DNA of 64,000 nt from Tigriopus japonicus (GCA_010645155.1 JAAGOF010000064.1:2366612-2430611); one strand, 5' to 3'; shown: positions 9,782 to 22,144, counted from the stretch's first letter. Program-made: numbers and translations. Notes: a model not told the origin generated them from the sequence alone.

Positions 9782-10588
9782 ATGGGCTCCGAACAAAGCA
9801 CTGCCCGTTCACACCCCTCTCCTAGTGGTGGCCACGCCCCGTCCTCTTCCATCGATCCCTTATACTCGTTGTGTCGCGAGGGCGCTTTATCTCCGGATCG
9901 TCAAGACAGCATTTGTTCCGAGACCTCGGAGGCCACGGCTGAGGTGCCCTACGTATCCTACACAGCCAAAAAGCCTATTGGCGACTCACCCAAGAAGTCC
10001 AAGAGCAAGATGGGCGCCACCAAATTCCGTTTGAATGTATCCAAGACCAAACAAAGGATGCTTTTGAACTCGAATCTGAGCCAATCGGCTCATAACACAC
10101 TAGTTACGGTTAATCAGGGCATTACGGATCCGGAGGCGTGGCAGAGTGTCAAAGATGACCCCGAATTGAGTCGACTTAACGAGATACCCTCATTTTTACC
10201 CATTATGCGAGCCACGTTAAGCGCCAATGGGGTGAAAGATCCGGATATCTTGGAACGACTCGACTATCGAGGCTTACTCTCCATGGCTTTGCGGTTGGAA
10301 GGCCATATGCGGGCTAATGCGGCTGCGGTCACCACGGATCAAGCGGAAATCAGCAAAAGTCTTCGGGAAGTCGACCAGCAAATCTTGACACTCACTCAAA
10401 TTATGGCGGATCGTCAGAAAACCTACGCCAAGACGGTCGAGAAACTCAATCGATTGCCCGAGATGTCGAAAAGTCTGAGCAAATGTCATATCCTCCTGAA
10501 CGAAAATATCGAACAAATGGAGATTTTGAACAATATGCTCCCATCCGACATTCGACTCGAACCTTTTGTTTGGACCACGAGTTCATGA
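9782..10588 (+). CDS. BORCS5: BORC complex subunit 5 (myrlysin)
   Basis: 268 residues, single exon, ATG at 9782. The start MGSEQS is the N-myristoylation signal also found in vertebrate BORCS5, which anchors BORC to the lysosome. The middle (DDPELSRLNEIPSFLPI), the heptad-rich helical part (about residues 165-250, with RQKTYAKTVEKLNRLPEMS) and the end (NNMLPSDIRLEPF) match the family. BORC recruits the small GTPase Arl8 to lysosomes and so links them to kinesins, and it helps autophagosome-lysosome fusion. The protein is about 70 residues longer than the human one; the extra is mostly a Ser/Pro-rich insert after the myristoylation site. The ATG7 start codon lies 109 bp downstream on the same strand, and no AATAAA is visible between them, so the two may be transcribed together. 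Confidence 0.9.
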   Translation: MGSEQSTARSHPSPSGGHAPSSSIDPLYSLCREGALSPDRQDSICSETSEATAEVPYVSYTAKKPIGDSPKKSKSKMGATKFRLNVSKTKQRMLLNSNLSQSAHNTLVTVNQGITDPEAWQSVKDDPELSRLNEIPSFLPIMRATLSANGVKDPDILERLDYRGLLSMALRLEGHMRANAAAVTTDQAEISKSLREVDQQILTLTQIMADRQKTYAKTVEKLNRLPEMSKSLSKCHILLNENIEQMEILNNMLPSDIRLEPFVWTTSS

Positions 10589-10697
10589 TAGTGCTTGGTC
10601 ATTACGGAATATCACACCTTTAATCCATGCTCTTTCCCCGTTTCTTTACCTATGTGTTGATGACATTTTGTGTTGCTTGTTCTAGGATTCATTCAAG
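10589..10697 (+). promoter_or_regulatory. BORCS5-ATG7 intercistronic gap with acceptor-like site
   Basis: 109 bp between the BORCS5 stop and the ATG7 start. It holds a pyrimidine-rich stretch (near 10630-10648) and a second one ending TTGCTTGTTCTAG at 10685, a good splice acceptor 12 bp before the ATG. No AATAAA was seen. Such a layout fits trans-splicing of a spliced leader onto the downstream gene of an operon, or a cis-spliced 5' intron of ATG7. Confidence 0.45.
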
Positions 10698-13600
10698 ATG
10701 GTCATCCAAGTGATGCCATTTACGTCGGCTCTGCATTCGGCGTTTTGGCCTTTGATTTCGGACAAGAAACTCACGGAATTGCGATTGGATGAGAGTCCCG
10801 TGCCCGCTTTGGCTAAGTACGCCAATAACAATAAAGAGGGCGTGCCTGCTACGCTCTGTTTGGAGTGGGATGCATTTGATCCCAAGTTGAATCTTCAATC
10901 AAGCAGTTTTCTGGCCAAAGGCTCCGTGGTCAATACGAACACCATTGAGACTTTTAAAACAATGGACAAGAAGCAGTTCTTGGCTGAGCAAGCGGATCGA
11001 CTTTGGAAGCTTATGGTCGACGGAGAGGCTGTTAAAGATCCATCTACGTTATGTTCGTGGGTTCTCTTAATGTATGCGGACTTGAAAAAATACCTGTACT
11101 ACTATTGGTTTGCATTCCCATCGTTTGAACTTCCGGACAGTTTGGAACAAACGTCAAATCCCAAGGCCATTGAAACTGAACTCAAGCCAGATTTGTGTGA
11201 AATCTTGCTAAAATCATTTGAGGATTGGAAACGATCCAATCCGGAGAAATCAGGCTTCTTCTTCGTCCAAATTGGAGCCAGTACCTCTGTGAAAGTTCTT
11301 TCATTGGAAGAGGGGATCAAAACTGAAGTGAAGTTTGACTACATCGGATTGGCCGATCCCAGCTCCATGGACGAAAATCCTGGCGTTCCCTTGAGAAATC
11401 TCTTAACTCTCTTGATGGTTCAATGCCCCGAGAAGTTATCTGATTTCAAAGTGCTCTGCTTGCGCCAAATTCGACAAGGACCAAATCCAATTGGCAAAAG
11501 CGTGATTTTGAGCATGTCCTACAACGGGGGAAAACTCGAAAGTAAGATTATCTCTAAAACTTAAATTCTGTTATCAGATGGTAATAAGTTGGAAGCAGAA
11601 AAATTAACATAAACAAAAATATGAACTTCCTAAATATTTTTCCATTTTTGAGCATATTTTATTAATTCGTGATTTTAAGCACTTTTTGCAGTAATTTGCA
11701 CATTTTTCCAGATCAACTTTGTTGGATTTTTTAAATTTCGGGAAAAAAACTTAGAGTTCTCTTATCTTTAAAGCAAATTGAGCTTTTATCAGTTTTTCAT
11801 TATGCAGTTGTCTGTGGGAAGAGATTGTATTGCAAAACTTTTATTCCTTCAAAAAATCTTTAAAATGGGCCGCGATATGTTCAAAATACACCTCAAAATC
11901 GTGATTTTTTTTACCTCTATTCAACTATTTCGGATGAAATAGTTAATAATACTGTTATATTTAGTAAATTTGATAACACCATTATTATTAAATAATACTA
12001 TTTTAATTTTGTTCCCGACTATTTCGGCATTTTGAACTTTTTTGTCATTTTCACCAACTAAAAATCCGCTTTCTAATAATAAATCAGCCTTAGAATTTGG
12101 GTTCATGTATTGGAACAAAACCTGATTCAATATGTGCTCGGTGAATCTTCTACGACCGTATTTTCTCCTATCAGATAATTTGAAAAGGCGAATTCCATTG
12201 TAAATAGTATGTTCTCCATGCATATCCGGAAAAAAATCCGGCTGAAGTGTGACAGTAGTAGTAGCAGCCTTGAATGCCGTTTTCATAATCTTTCTAGGTC
12301 AGCCTCGAAGTTTTGGTTGGGAATCAGATGAGTCTGGTCGAATGTTGCCTCGTTGTGTAAATATGAAATCGTCCATGGACCCTCAAGCATTAGCCGAATC
12401 CGCCCTTGACCTCAACCTTAAACTGATGAAGTGGAGACTCTTGCCCGATTTAGACTTGGATCTAATGAAAAACACCAAGTGTTTGCTTTTGGGAGCTGGA
12501 ACCTTGGGATGCAACGTGGCCCGTTGTCTTTTGGGTTGGGGTGTGAGGTGCATAACTTTTGCAGATTGTGCCAAGGTAATCTCATCACATGTCAACCTTG
12601 TCTGTCAAAATATTGATGCAAACTTCCCATTTCAAATTCCTAAATCAGGTCTCTTACTCGAATCCCGTTCGCCAATCTCTCTTCACATTTGAGGATTGCC
12701 AAGCGGGCGTGGAAAAGGCCAAAGCCGCTGCCAGTATGATGAAAAAGATTTTTCCCGGATGTAATGCCAATCATTACAATCTTCGCGTTCCAATGCCAGG
12801 ACATGCCATCTCAGAAGCTTTGGAGCAAGGAGTTCTCAATGACTTCAATCTCCTCGATGATATTGTCCAAGGGTGGGTTATATTAAATCGAAGTCGACAT
12901 AACAGTCATTTGACCAAGAACATGCTTTGTTTCAGGCATGATGTCATTTTCCTACTCATGGATTCGCGTGAATCACGGTGGTTACCAACTGTCATGGGAG
13001 CGGCGTATGAAAAGATTGTGATCAACGCAGCTTTGGGATTGGACTCATTTGTGGTCATGCGACATGGAACGCGGGATTCGAGATCGTTTCAAGATGCGAA
13101 TGCCAAAGCCAATGCATTTCTCGGTGGAAAAGATGTTACCTATATTCCTGCACACGATCTGGGATGCTACTTTTGTACGGATATCGTTGCACCGGGCAAC
13201 TCCACTGCTGATCGGACCTTAGACCAACAATGCACCGTAACTCGTCCAGGAGTATCATATCAAGCAGGAGCATTGGCTGTGGAGCTATTGGTACAGAATT
13301 GGAAAAAGTAACTCAGAGTTCGGTTGACATGTTGATTTTTTGCGGATTTGCTTGTTTCAGAGCTCCTTGTTGCAACACCCGATGAAGGCTGAAGCTCCCG
13401 CTGCAGTTCATTCCAAGTCCTATCAAGGGGGAGATTCATCCGAGAATACGGGAACTTTGGGCGTCGTCCCACACACGATTCGTGGATCACTTCAAAATTT
13501 CCAACAGTTCACGCCAACGTCAATGCTCTTTCCGAAGTGTTCGGCTTGTAGTAAAAAGGTTATTGAGGCCTTTCGGGACCAAAAATTTGACTTCTTAAAA

Positions 13601-13717
13601 CGAGCCGCCGCTGACAAGAAATATCTCGAGGATTTGGTTGGACTCACCGAGATGTTAAATATGGAGGGCTTGGATGAGGACGTTTTCACTTTGGATGATG
13701 ATATCTTGACCGATTAA
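10698..13717 (+). CDS. ATG7: Autophagy E1-like enzyme ATG7, five exons
   Basis: join(10698..11541, 12298..12575, 12649..12872, 12936..13307, 13363..13717), 690 residues; human ATG7 is about 700. All joins keep the frame. The N-terminal domain ([33 protein letters not shown]) binds ATG3. The C-terminal E1 domain holds the nucleotide-binding loop [11 protein letters not shown] (about residue 347), the [10 protein letters not shown] stretch, zinc-site cysteines (CYFC and CSACSK) and the catalytic cysteine in [10 protein letters not shown] (about Cys548, equivalent to human Cys572). The acidic tail ([10 protein letters not shown]) recruits ATG8. The enzyme activates ATG8 and ATG12 with ATP in the cytosol and hands them to ATG3 and ATG10. 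Exon 5 must start at 13363, after the second AG of ...TTCAGAG; the first AG would shift the frame. Intron 1 (756 bp) is AT-rich. Confidence 0.95.
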
Positions 13718-13780
13718 TTTTTATTAGTATTTGTTTTGCATTTCACATTTTAAACATAAAACAAGGATACCAAAGAAATA

Positions 13781-13802
13781 CTTGCTACTTTGAAGTAGCA
13801 AG
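13781..13802. repeat. Short hairpin after ATG7
   Basis: CTTGCTACTT, TG, AAGTAGCAAG: a perfect 10-bp stem with a 2-nt loop, about 65 bp past the ATG7 stop, perhaps in its 3' untranslated region. Confidence 0.6.
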
Positions 13803-15160
13803 GGTCCATTCTATCTAGCTCTACGGTAATTTACAGAAGTAAGCAGCAAGTAGAAATATATTTTCAAAATGTAATCAGGAATATTTAAAATTATATTTTC
13901 GTCCATTCTACCGATTTGTCAAAGTTCGAAAAAGTCCATAGTCAAATTTCGAGTCAAGAAAAAGGTCAATGTCGCCAAAAAAATGCCGAGCCTCACAAAA
14001 GTACTTTTTGAAGTCAGGCCATCTAGGGGCACATTTCGGCGACAAAGATGAATTGTTGTTCTGTTTAAAAAAATGTGATTTAAGTGATAGGAATGAGACG
14101 AGGTGTCGTGGTTATCCCAGTTTTCTACAGTGAGAGAGATTCCCAGATCGATTCTCCTCTCCGACCCTTTTCAAGAAAACTTTTAGACGTTAATCCACAC
14201 CTACAGGAGGAGAACTATTCTGATACGGGACTTAAAATTGCTGATCAGAAAAAAAATTTGGACGATGTGATGGCCGGGCGAGGCTCAACGAGGCAACCCT
14301 CCGACACTAGCATCTTTAGACACTAGCATCACGATCAGCACCCAGTGGGTGTTACTAGGTCCCTTGGTGAAAAATATGCCAGAACACCCTTGAAAATATG
14401 CCATTTTGGGACAAGATATGCACGATTTGAAGAACGTAGTATGTAAAAAACGTATTAACCTTAGCGCATTTTAAGATTTTTTTGCGCATTTTTGGTAATC
14501 TATGAAGAGAAGACTTATAAAAAGGAACTAATTTTACAATTGTAAAGAAATTACACGTTTCAACATCTGGTTCTAGTTGAAGTAATCCTCTCCATTTGAT
14601 TTTTCCCCAAAAACATTTTTTTAATACCTCACTGTTGATCAATGATTTATATTTGCACGTACTTATAGACATAAATTTCCCTTCAATGGTGGTTAAAGTT
14701 GGAAATGCAATTATTATTCAGTAGCAACTACATAATTTTGATTTCAGGAGTTCATTTTTCAACTTTGTTGAGCAAAAATCATGCCTATGAAGTAAAAATG
14801 ATTCGAAATAATGGGCATGACCACGTGACAATCTCAATTAAAAAGAAAATTTACTATTTAAATTCAATGGCGGTTTCAGATGTTTTACGCTATGGTCAGA
14901 GTGGTGAATAACATCGTTTAATGCAATTACTTGATTACTACAGTAAAATTTTTCTCAAAATTTTAACACAATTACAAAATGAATAAGCAGAAATGAGAAA
15001 GTCTCCACAGAAATATGATTCGGGCACTCTTCAGCTTTCAAAAATTGGGGGGAATAATCACGCCCGTACCATGGCAAAATTGGGGATAGATTTCAAGTTG
15101 GGGCTGAAATCCTTGGCTTGGTGATGGCTTGATTCTCAAGCTCAAATTTGAGTAATAACT
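13803..15160. other. Intergenic, no gene supported
   Basis: AT-rich. The open frames at 14084-14326, 14355-14672 and 14699-14911 show no recognisable motif. Short repeated words occur near 14300-14360 (gacactagcatc twice). Confidence 0.4.
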
Positions 15161-15450
15161 ATGGATTAGGACGGTCGGACGAATTCAGCTAGGGATTCTT
15201 GGATCCAAATAACTAGAGGTTGGTCAAATCTCAGGCTTTGTCGTTCACAGGTTTGAATTTTGTTACACGAGGGAAAAGTTCTTTGGTAGCTAGATCCCAG
15301 GCTGTGAACAAACCAAATTTTCAATCAAGCTCGGGCATTTTCAACAATCTTTCATCAAGTTTGTTGAAGAGCTTTCTATGCTTCAAACCCTTCCCTAGCC
15401 ATTTGGGTCCAAGAATCCCTAGCTGAATTCATCCAACTGAACTAATCCAT
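15161..15450. mobile_element. Foldback MITE, GAATTCAGCTAGGG family, copy 1
   Basis: Ends are inverted: the left arm ATGGATTAG...GAATTCAGCTAGGGATTC (15161 onward) is repeated as its reverse complement ending at 15450. The arms match over about 45 bp with scattered differences. There is no coding capacity, so it is a non-autonomous element. A related copy lies at 16406-16684. Confidence 0.6.
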
Positions 15451-16405
15451 TGATCAAGGAATTCCCTCATTCTATTCTCTTAAATTAAATGAACCATCAC
15501 AGATTCCAAATCCAGCAAGATTCTTGGATTTCATGCTTCAGAACTAGTTTTAAGTGAATATATCACTGTTCCAATGAAGTAAAATGTCCGCAGAGCTCTG
15601 TGCACTGGCAGCATTACTCAGATGTACATTAGATACTGAAAAACTCAAATACCATACATATCATTCAAACTAAATGAATTCAATTGTTTATTCACTTTAT
15701 GTTTCAAAAATAACTTTTCCTCTTGATTTCATGTTTATCATCCCAGATTTCAAACCATTCAAGATTGAAGGACTGGTTTTTGGAGAACTCATTTCAAATA
15801 TCTGCACTTCTGTCTGAATTGTCATCATGATCCAACCAACAATTTTCAAGAGCAAAAATACTATGGAAATCATTTTTTGAGGTCAAGTATTCAAGTGTTT
15901 GGACAAATTTCATCATATAAAGAAAACCATGGATCAGATCATTTGAAAAAAGGAAATAATTTGCTTTGCTGTTATTAATCCACCTACATTTGAAAAAAAG
16001 GAAGAAATGAAATGAGAAAATGAAAAGACTAAGATTTCAACGTGTCAAGCGTTACTCGTCTCACAAAAGCGCCGATTTTCCCGAAAAAATCTTAAGATAT
16101 CGTTTGCAACACTTTTCACGTTGTTTCAGGAGTGTCTTAAAAATATCAACACAACTACTGGAAATGACGTCAGAGGTCAGGAGTTGCTTATTTTTGTTAA
16201 AATGAAACCTAATCTATTATTTTCTTATGATACTTATTGCATTTTAACACATGATTGTTGGTTGTTTTTACCAACATGTCAAAAAATGCCAGATTTACAA
16301 AACATGCCAAAACCAAAAAAAATCATGCCATAGGGGTAATGTGCCAGATTTCGACTTTTCTGGCATGCAAGTATGCCAGCTGGCAGCACTGCCACCCATA
16401 ATCTA

Positions 16406-16684
16406 CCAATGGATGAGTGTAATCGAGCGAATTCAGCTGGGGATTCTGGGGCCAAAAGAGCTAGGGATACGTCGGAGTCGAGACTCAGCCTCCATAAAAT
16501 TCAATCAAAGTTAGTGAGCCCAACTCGTTTTTTTCATTTTGACAACCAATTCAAATAAGAATTTTTTCCTCACGTAGCAAACTAAAGCTATGAAATGTCC
16601 GAACCTAGTTCTGACCCATCCCTAGTCATTTTGGCCCCAGAATCCACAGCTGAATTCGTTCGATTACACTCATCCATTTGTTGG
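16406..16684. mobile_element. Foldback MITE, GAATTCAGCTAGGG family, copy 2
   Basis: The left arm CCAATGGATGAGTGTAATCG followed by GAATTCAGCTGGGGATTC (16406 onward) is mirrored at the right end (…GAATTCGTTCGATTACACTC, ending TTGTTGG at 16684), arms about 65 bp. It shares the GAATTCAGCT(A/G)GGGATTCT core with copy 1, but the outer ends differ. Confidence 0.6.
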
Positions 16685-18582
16685 CAATGGAGAGATGCGC
16701 GTAGAAGAGCATTTTCTTTTAACACAAATTTGAAGTTATTAAAAATCTATTTTTTCCAATGTCCCAACAAAACATGGACATCCTGTATGGGGAGGGGAAC
16801 AAAACAGGGGAGGGGAAAAATTATATTAAAATAACAAGAATAATAGTAAAAATACTGAAGAACCAGACAATAATTAATCGCAAATAAATTGTGATTATTA
16901 TAGAGAGAATTTCGGGCAAATTTGGTGTTGCCCCCCAAATAAACCACACCTCCTACGCCTATGATTACATGAGTTTTATTTGTCAATGTTATGAATTGAA
17001 CAAAATATTTCTGATATAAATGCAATTCAGGTGATATACAATGTTAACACTTATCACTGTTTTTTTCCCCTGCCCTACACGTAACTAAGGGAATTCCTTA
17101 TGACTTGGCTTGTAGGATGCCGTCAAAAAATGTAATCAGAATGTTGTAGATTTTTTATAAATTCTTTTCCAAAGTTTCCAGACATTTCAAAGTGTAGGGT
17201 CAGCCATAAACTACTGTATTACCTAGACTGAGATGGTAGCTTCAAAATTTATTTTCATTGCTCCCATTCAAGGAAATATCTCATATTTACAGGAGCTGTG
17301 GTTATGTAACAAGGAGTTTCTACACTTGACACAGTCATTGGATTGAGCTGAAAATTGGTGAACAATTTTTTTTGTCACATAAAACACAGCTCATGTAAAA
17401 TTTAAGATATTGTCTTGAGTGGGAGCAAAGATGATGAATTTTGAAGCTATCATTTCGGCCCAGCAGTAGCGAGGTCTATGGGTCAGCTTATTGCCGACGC
17501 GAGCAGGGAGAGAAAAGTCGCTGTTCTCAACCATGGATATCTTGACCCTGGATGTCGTACGGAAAATCGAGGTGACCGCTTGGTTGGCTNNNNNNNNNNN
17601 NNNNNNNNNNNNNNNNNNNNNNNNNNNNNNNNNNNNNNNNNNNNNNNNNNNNNNNNNNNNNNNNNNNNNNNNNNNNNNNNNNNNNNNNNNNNNNNNNNNN
17701 NNNNNNNNNNNNNNNNNNNNNNNNCGGCAAAACAACCTTTTTCTCTTAACTCTAATTATGACTTTTGAGTAGAGCTTGGATTAAGTTGTTTTTTTGTCCT
17801 AAGGTTGCACTATTCTGTTAAAAGTTGCACTCAAGTGGACAAAAGTTGCAATAACGTTGTTTATTCTGGGCTGAAAATGCCACTTTTTGACACAAATTTG
17901 TCATATTTGGCCAAAAATTTGGATCAATACTGGGCAAAAGCTTGCCATCTTAAATTTGCCTTTCTTTAACTTTTGACTTCCTTAAGATAATGCAAGATAA
18001 CCGTAAAATCTTTAATCCAAAAAAAAAATCCCGCCTGATTTCAGTGTTTGAGACAAAAGAAGTCAAAAGTTGTTGTGTTTGCGAAAAAAACGAAATTTGC
18101 TGAATTGGACTAAAATAGCCAAAAGCACCAATTTTTGGTGCAAGTTGCAGTTGCATTTTGCAACTTTGTTCGAGCCCTACCTACCGGACCATATTTTTTT
18201 TTCTTGTGAAATACAGCTAATCTATCTATCGAGTCAAATCAGGAATCTTTTTTGTCTTACTTTTTTAAAAACTTTTACATAAACAATACCTAAACTCTCG
18301 GCTCACCCATCCATGAAAAGAAACCAAATACTTTTTGCATTCGATTCAACCCGTTAAATTCCGATTCCTCGTTTGACAAATCCTCGCTGGATTTCCCGCC
18401 ATAACTTACCGATGTTCCCGTCACGAGCAGTCTCTTCCTGGAACTTCAATCTCAAACTTCAAGCCAGCTCAGTTTTATGGAAACGTTACTAACGGAAGGG
18501 CTAGGGGACTAACTCCGTTTTATTTTAATCGTGTTCTTATTTCTCTCTGACCTTTGACCGACTTTGATCAACCCCATCCACC
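16685..18582. other. Intergenic, contains assembly gap
   Basis: No supported gene. Low-complexity T and A runs are common. The open frames at 17391-17772 run through N bases and carry no evidence. The last 150 bp are the upstream region of the A1CF-like copy A. Confidence 0.4.
17590..17724. other. Assembly gap (135 N)
   Basis: Run of 135 N. The real length of the missing sequence is not known from the window. Confidence 0.99.
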
Positions 18583-21500
18583 ATGGATCTGGTAAGCCAT
18601 TCCCAAACCCGTATCCTAGAAACCATTCCCCTGTACTTGATGTCATTCCTCAGGAATCCGCTTTGCCCTGGTTCCATCGAGCTCAATCGGGATGGTCGTC
18701 GGGCTCCTCGTTTTATTCCCTAGGGTCTAGGGAACGAGAGGCGTCGAGTCCCGAGGCTACCTGGCCCCACCCTCCGTCCAGTTCGCGCGAATGGCGCGAG
18801 ATTTCCAGCGAGGATTCGGATTTGGACGACAACGCCGCGTCGTCGAGTTCGTTGACCCGACTGACCACGAATGGCACTAGCTTGCCTGAACGAGCCATGG
18901 CTGCGGCCAGAGCCACCGCCAATCACGGTGGTGGTCATTCGCCGCCGTGGGCGCCGTTATTGCGTCAGAATGAAGTTTCTGATCAACTCTCCGTGGCGGG
19001 TGCCATGGCTCAGCGTCCACGGGTAGGAAGATGGTTCCACTTACGGAACCTTTTATTGGATTTGGGATTTTGCTTCAAGGAGTGCTTGAAGATTGATGTT
19101 AAAGCCGGACCGTAGGATTGGGTTAGATTAGTTTGACTATATCAAGTGATTGTTTGTAGAAAGTGGACCGTTGAAGAGGTCTCGGACCTTCAAATCTCTT
19201 TTCAGAGAGTTATGGGCAATTTTCATGGTCGGCATTAAGGGTTTTACTTATTTGGCAGTAATGGCAACCGAAAGCAAAAGAGACACTTCATTGCGGTAAA
19301 TAAACCCACAATTGACAAGATCAAGGGCTCAATTCTTAGACCCTAAAATCAAGCCTTGATTCACAGAGAAAATGTGAAGAGGTACTGGTTTCTCCTTTTG
19401 CGCACTAAAAAAATCTAACCTGCTGGTTGTCCGTGATCAAGCAAAAAAAAGAAAAAAACGTAAATCCACGAAAAAGATCCTAAAAGATTTAACACGGGTA
19501 CACAAATTGTTAGGAGAACTCTCAGTTACTTAGACGTAATGAAGCTAAATAAATCAAAATCATAGGTGACGTTATTTGTAGAGAAATAGTTACCTTGGAC
19601 CGAATGGTACACTTGTCTTCGTTCAGCTCGACATTAAAGACAAGCTGACCAGGCCATAACCAATTACCGAAATGTTATTGATAAAAAAATTACAATTTTA
19701 GAACGATAACCAAATAAGAAAGTCCAATGATGAAAGATTGCTGGAGCTCGTTGAGAAAACATCTTACCAGATTGTACAAAGGAACGGACAGAGGATCTAT
19801 GGTGGACCACCCCCTGGTTGGGTGGGTCCCTCTCCTGACAAGGGTTGCGAGATATTCGTCGGCAAAGTCCCTCGTGATTGTTTCGAGGATGAACTGGTGC
19901 CCATTTTCTCTCAGGTGAGCTTTGCACATAATATTCAGTCATTTAAAATATGGAGAAACACTTCAAAGAAAGCTTCAATCGCCATTCTTCATATAACGGA
20001 ACACGTTAAGACTGAAGAAAAGGGACAAAATTGCTACATAAGAACACATTAAGGGCAACTCTTTTTGAATGATGTCATCTGAGCAAGTGAATTATTGTCT
20101 TTTTTCATAATAGATTGGTCAAATTTATGAGCTTCGCTTGATGATGGATTTTTCTGGCTCCAATCGCGGATTTCTCTTCATTCGATATACCTCGTCCGAA
20201 CACGCCAAAATGGCCGTGAAGAGATTTAATAATTACGAGATTCGCCCAAACCGTCATTTGGGTGTCGTCAAATCAGTTGATAATCGAAAATTATGGATTA
20301 GTGGAATCCCCAAGAATCACTCCGCGGAACAAATCAAGGTATTTGTTTTATTCTTTTGCAAATATTGTGCGAATTTGTTATCAAGCATTTCCATTTCTTA
20401 AAGATCGAAATGGAGCACCTGACTGAGGGTGTTCGAGAAGTGACCTTGTATCCCTCTCAAATGGACAAATCGAAGACCCGAGGATACGCATTTGTTGAAT
20501 ATGAATCCCATCGTTTGGCTGCCTTAGCTCGTCGAAAACTTGTGCCGGGGAGGATTTTTTTGCTCGGTCAAGAGATCGAGAAAGTCGATTGGGCAGAACC
20601 AGAGACAGAAGTGGACGACGAGGTTATGAGCAAGGTACGTACTACTAAAGTGCTGTCAAGTATTAAAACATGATTCTGACTGAGAAAGTTACGTGAAACT
20701 TTGCTGCACTATCCAATTTGTTCCCTTTGATGCGTAAGGAAAGTGATGTGCATGTTGACTGGAAAGGTGGCCAAAGTTTCACCATGTTGATGAAGGGAAT
20801 GGCATATTTATACTTCTTTTCTTTGTTGGTTTTAGGTACGGATTCTCTTTGTTCGTAACTTGATGCCCGAAACTTCGGAGAGCGATATCAAAGCGAAATT
20901 CGAGGAACTGGGCGGAGAAACCATCGAACGTGTGAAGAAGAACAAAGATTATGCCTTTGTTCATTTTGTTACCCGTGAAGCCGCTGAATTGGCTTTGGAA
21001 AAAGCTCATGATCTATCTATGGAAGGGGCTCCTTTGCATGTCACTTGGTCGAAACCAGTCGATAAATTGCTCTATAACCAAAGAAAACAGTTGACCAAGT
21101 TGTCCTCTGAAGGAACGCCTTCGCTCTCCTTGAATAGCGGCTTGGGTATGCCACCGACAAATAACCCGTTGTGAGTGAACCAAGGACACGTGTTTTCATG
21201 TCCTGGGAGTTCTTGTAATTTCTTTCGTTTTCCAGTTATGAATCCCCTTTGGCCCAATTGAACCCCTTTACGCCGTCCTACCCTTCACTTCCATTGTTAT
21301 CTAATCCATCAAATAGAGGTATCGAAGATATAAGGGTCGTTTGGGTGCCAAAAAGTAACGAAAAACAAACTGGGATCATGACTTGCTTCTAATTCTAGGC
21401 GCTACAGGAACAGCTCCTCCTCGTCGTTTGGTAAAGATGTCTGCTTTTGCCGGTTCTAGTACTCGTCCTCAACCGCAACATTACGGCAACAATGGATTCA

Positions 21501-21700
21501 ATCTTCCGAATCCTATGGTCCCTCAGGCATTCTCTTATGGCTATCTAGGATTGAGCAACCATGAACCAACCTACCCGCATTATTACCCGGCCCCTGTGTT
21601 TAGCAATGGGTATATGGACCCATCTCCCAATGCATTGAATCCCCCACCCCCTCTCCCCATTTTTGGGGGATCCAGTGGTTCAAACTCGTCCCACTTTTAA
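18583..21700 (+). CDS. A1CF/RBM46/RBM47-family three-RRM protein, copy A
   Basis: join(18583..18591, 18654..19022, 19702..19914, 20114..20338, 20404..20634, 20836..21170, 21236..21318, 21399..21700), 588 residues, every junction GT-AG and in frame. Exon 1 codes only MDL. Exon 2 gives a Ser/Ala-rich N-terminus absent from copy B. Exon 3 opens the conserved part: a small helical domain ([15 protein letters not shown]), then YGGPPPGW and GCEIFVGK, the signature of this family. RRM1 is about residues 176-252, RRM2 257-340, RRM3 350-430. The C-terminus is Pro/Asn/Tyr-rich and ends early compared with copy B. Family members bind AU-rich mRNA and act in editing, splicing and stability. The conserved GAAG(I/V)RGLGG motif present in A1CF and copy B is missing here: the codons after SNR are diverged and exon 7 must end at 21318. 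Confidence 0.85.
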
Positions 21701-21760
21701 GTCTGCCTGATATTGAACACTCGTTTATTTAAACTGATTGTTTGAACGGTTTCTATTGGT

Positions 21761-21766
21761 AATAAA
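21761..21766 (+). terminator. Poly(A) signal AATAAA
   Basis: AATAAA 61 bp after the stop of A1CF-like copy A. Confidence 0.6.
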
Positions 21767-22144
21767 ACATGTGAATATAAGCCCTTTATTTCATTTATGT
21801 GATGTAGTTGGAATTATTTTCCGAAGTGCTCTTGAAACTTCACAAAAGAAAAATGAATCAGTTCATTTAGAAATGAGTATTACCTTCCTGCTCTGAGGCC
21901 GTGAAGATTCAATGCTCTTAACCCTGGCCATTCTGGGACCAGAAGGTCCCAGCGTTCCCAGAGCGGGAACATAACATTTGAGTACCTAAAGAACACCAGA
22001 ATCTAAAATTCAACGATTCATATATCTTATTTACATTTCAAACAATACTTTTTGATAAAACTCGGATCAAAAGACTAACTCTTTTATGTCACAGTAACTA
22101 AAGTGTTATGAAAAGAATGCAGCATGTCCATGCATGGGTTAAAT
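21767..22144. other. Spacer before the nested MITE cluster
   Basis: No coding frame. A short palindromic patch (ggaccagaaggtccc) occurs near 21940. Confidence 0.35.

Noticed and set aside
12249..12297. Upstream extension of ATG7 exon 2 from ATG 12249
   Set aside because: The frame and homology are explained by splicing at 11541 to 12298; the extra residues have no match to ATG7.
17391..17772. Open frames on both strands running through the N gap
   Set aside because: Most codons are unknown bases; the flanking parts show no motif.
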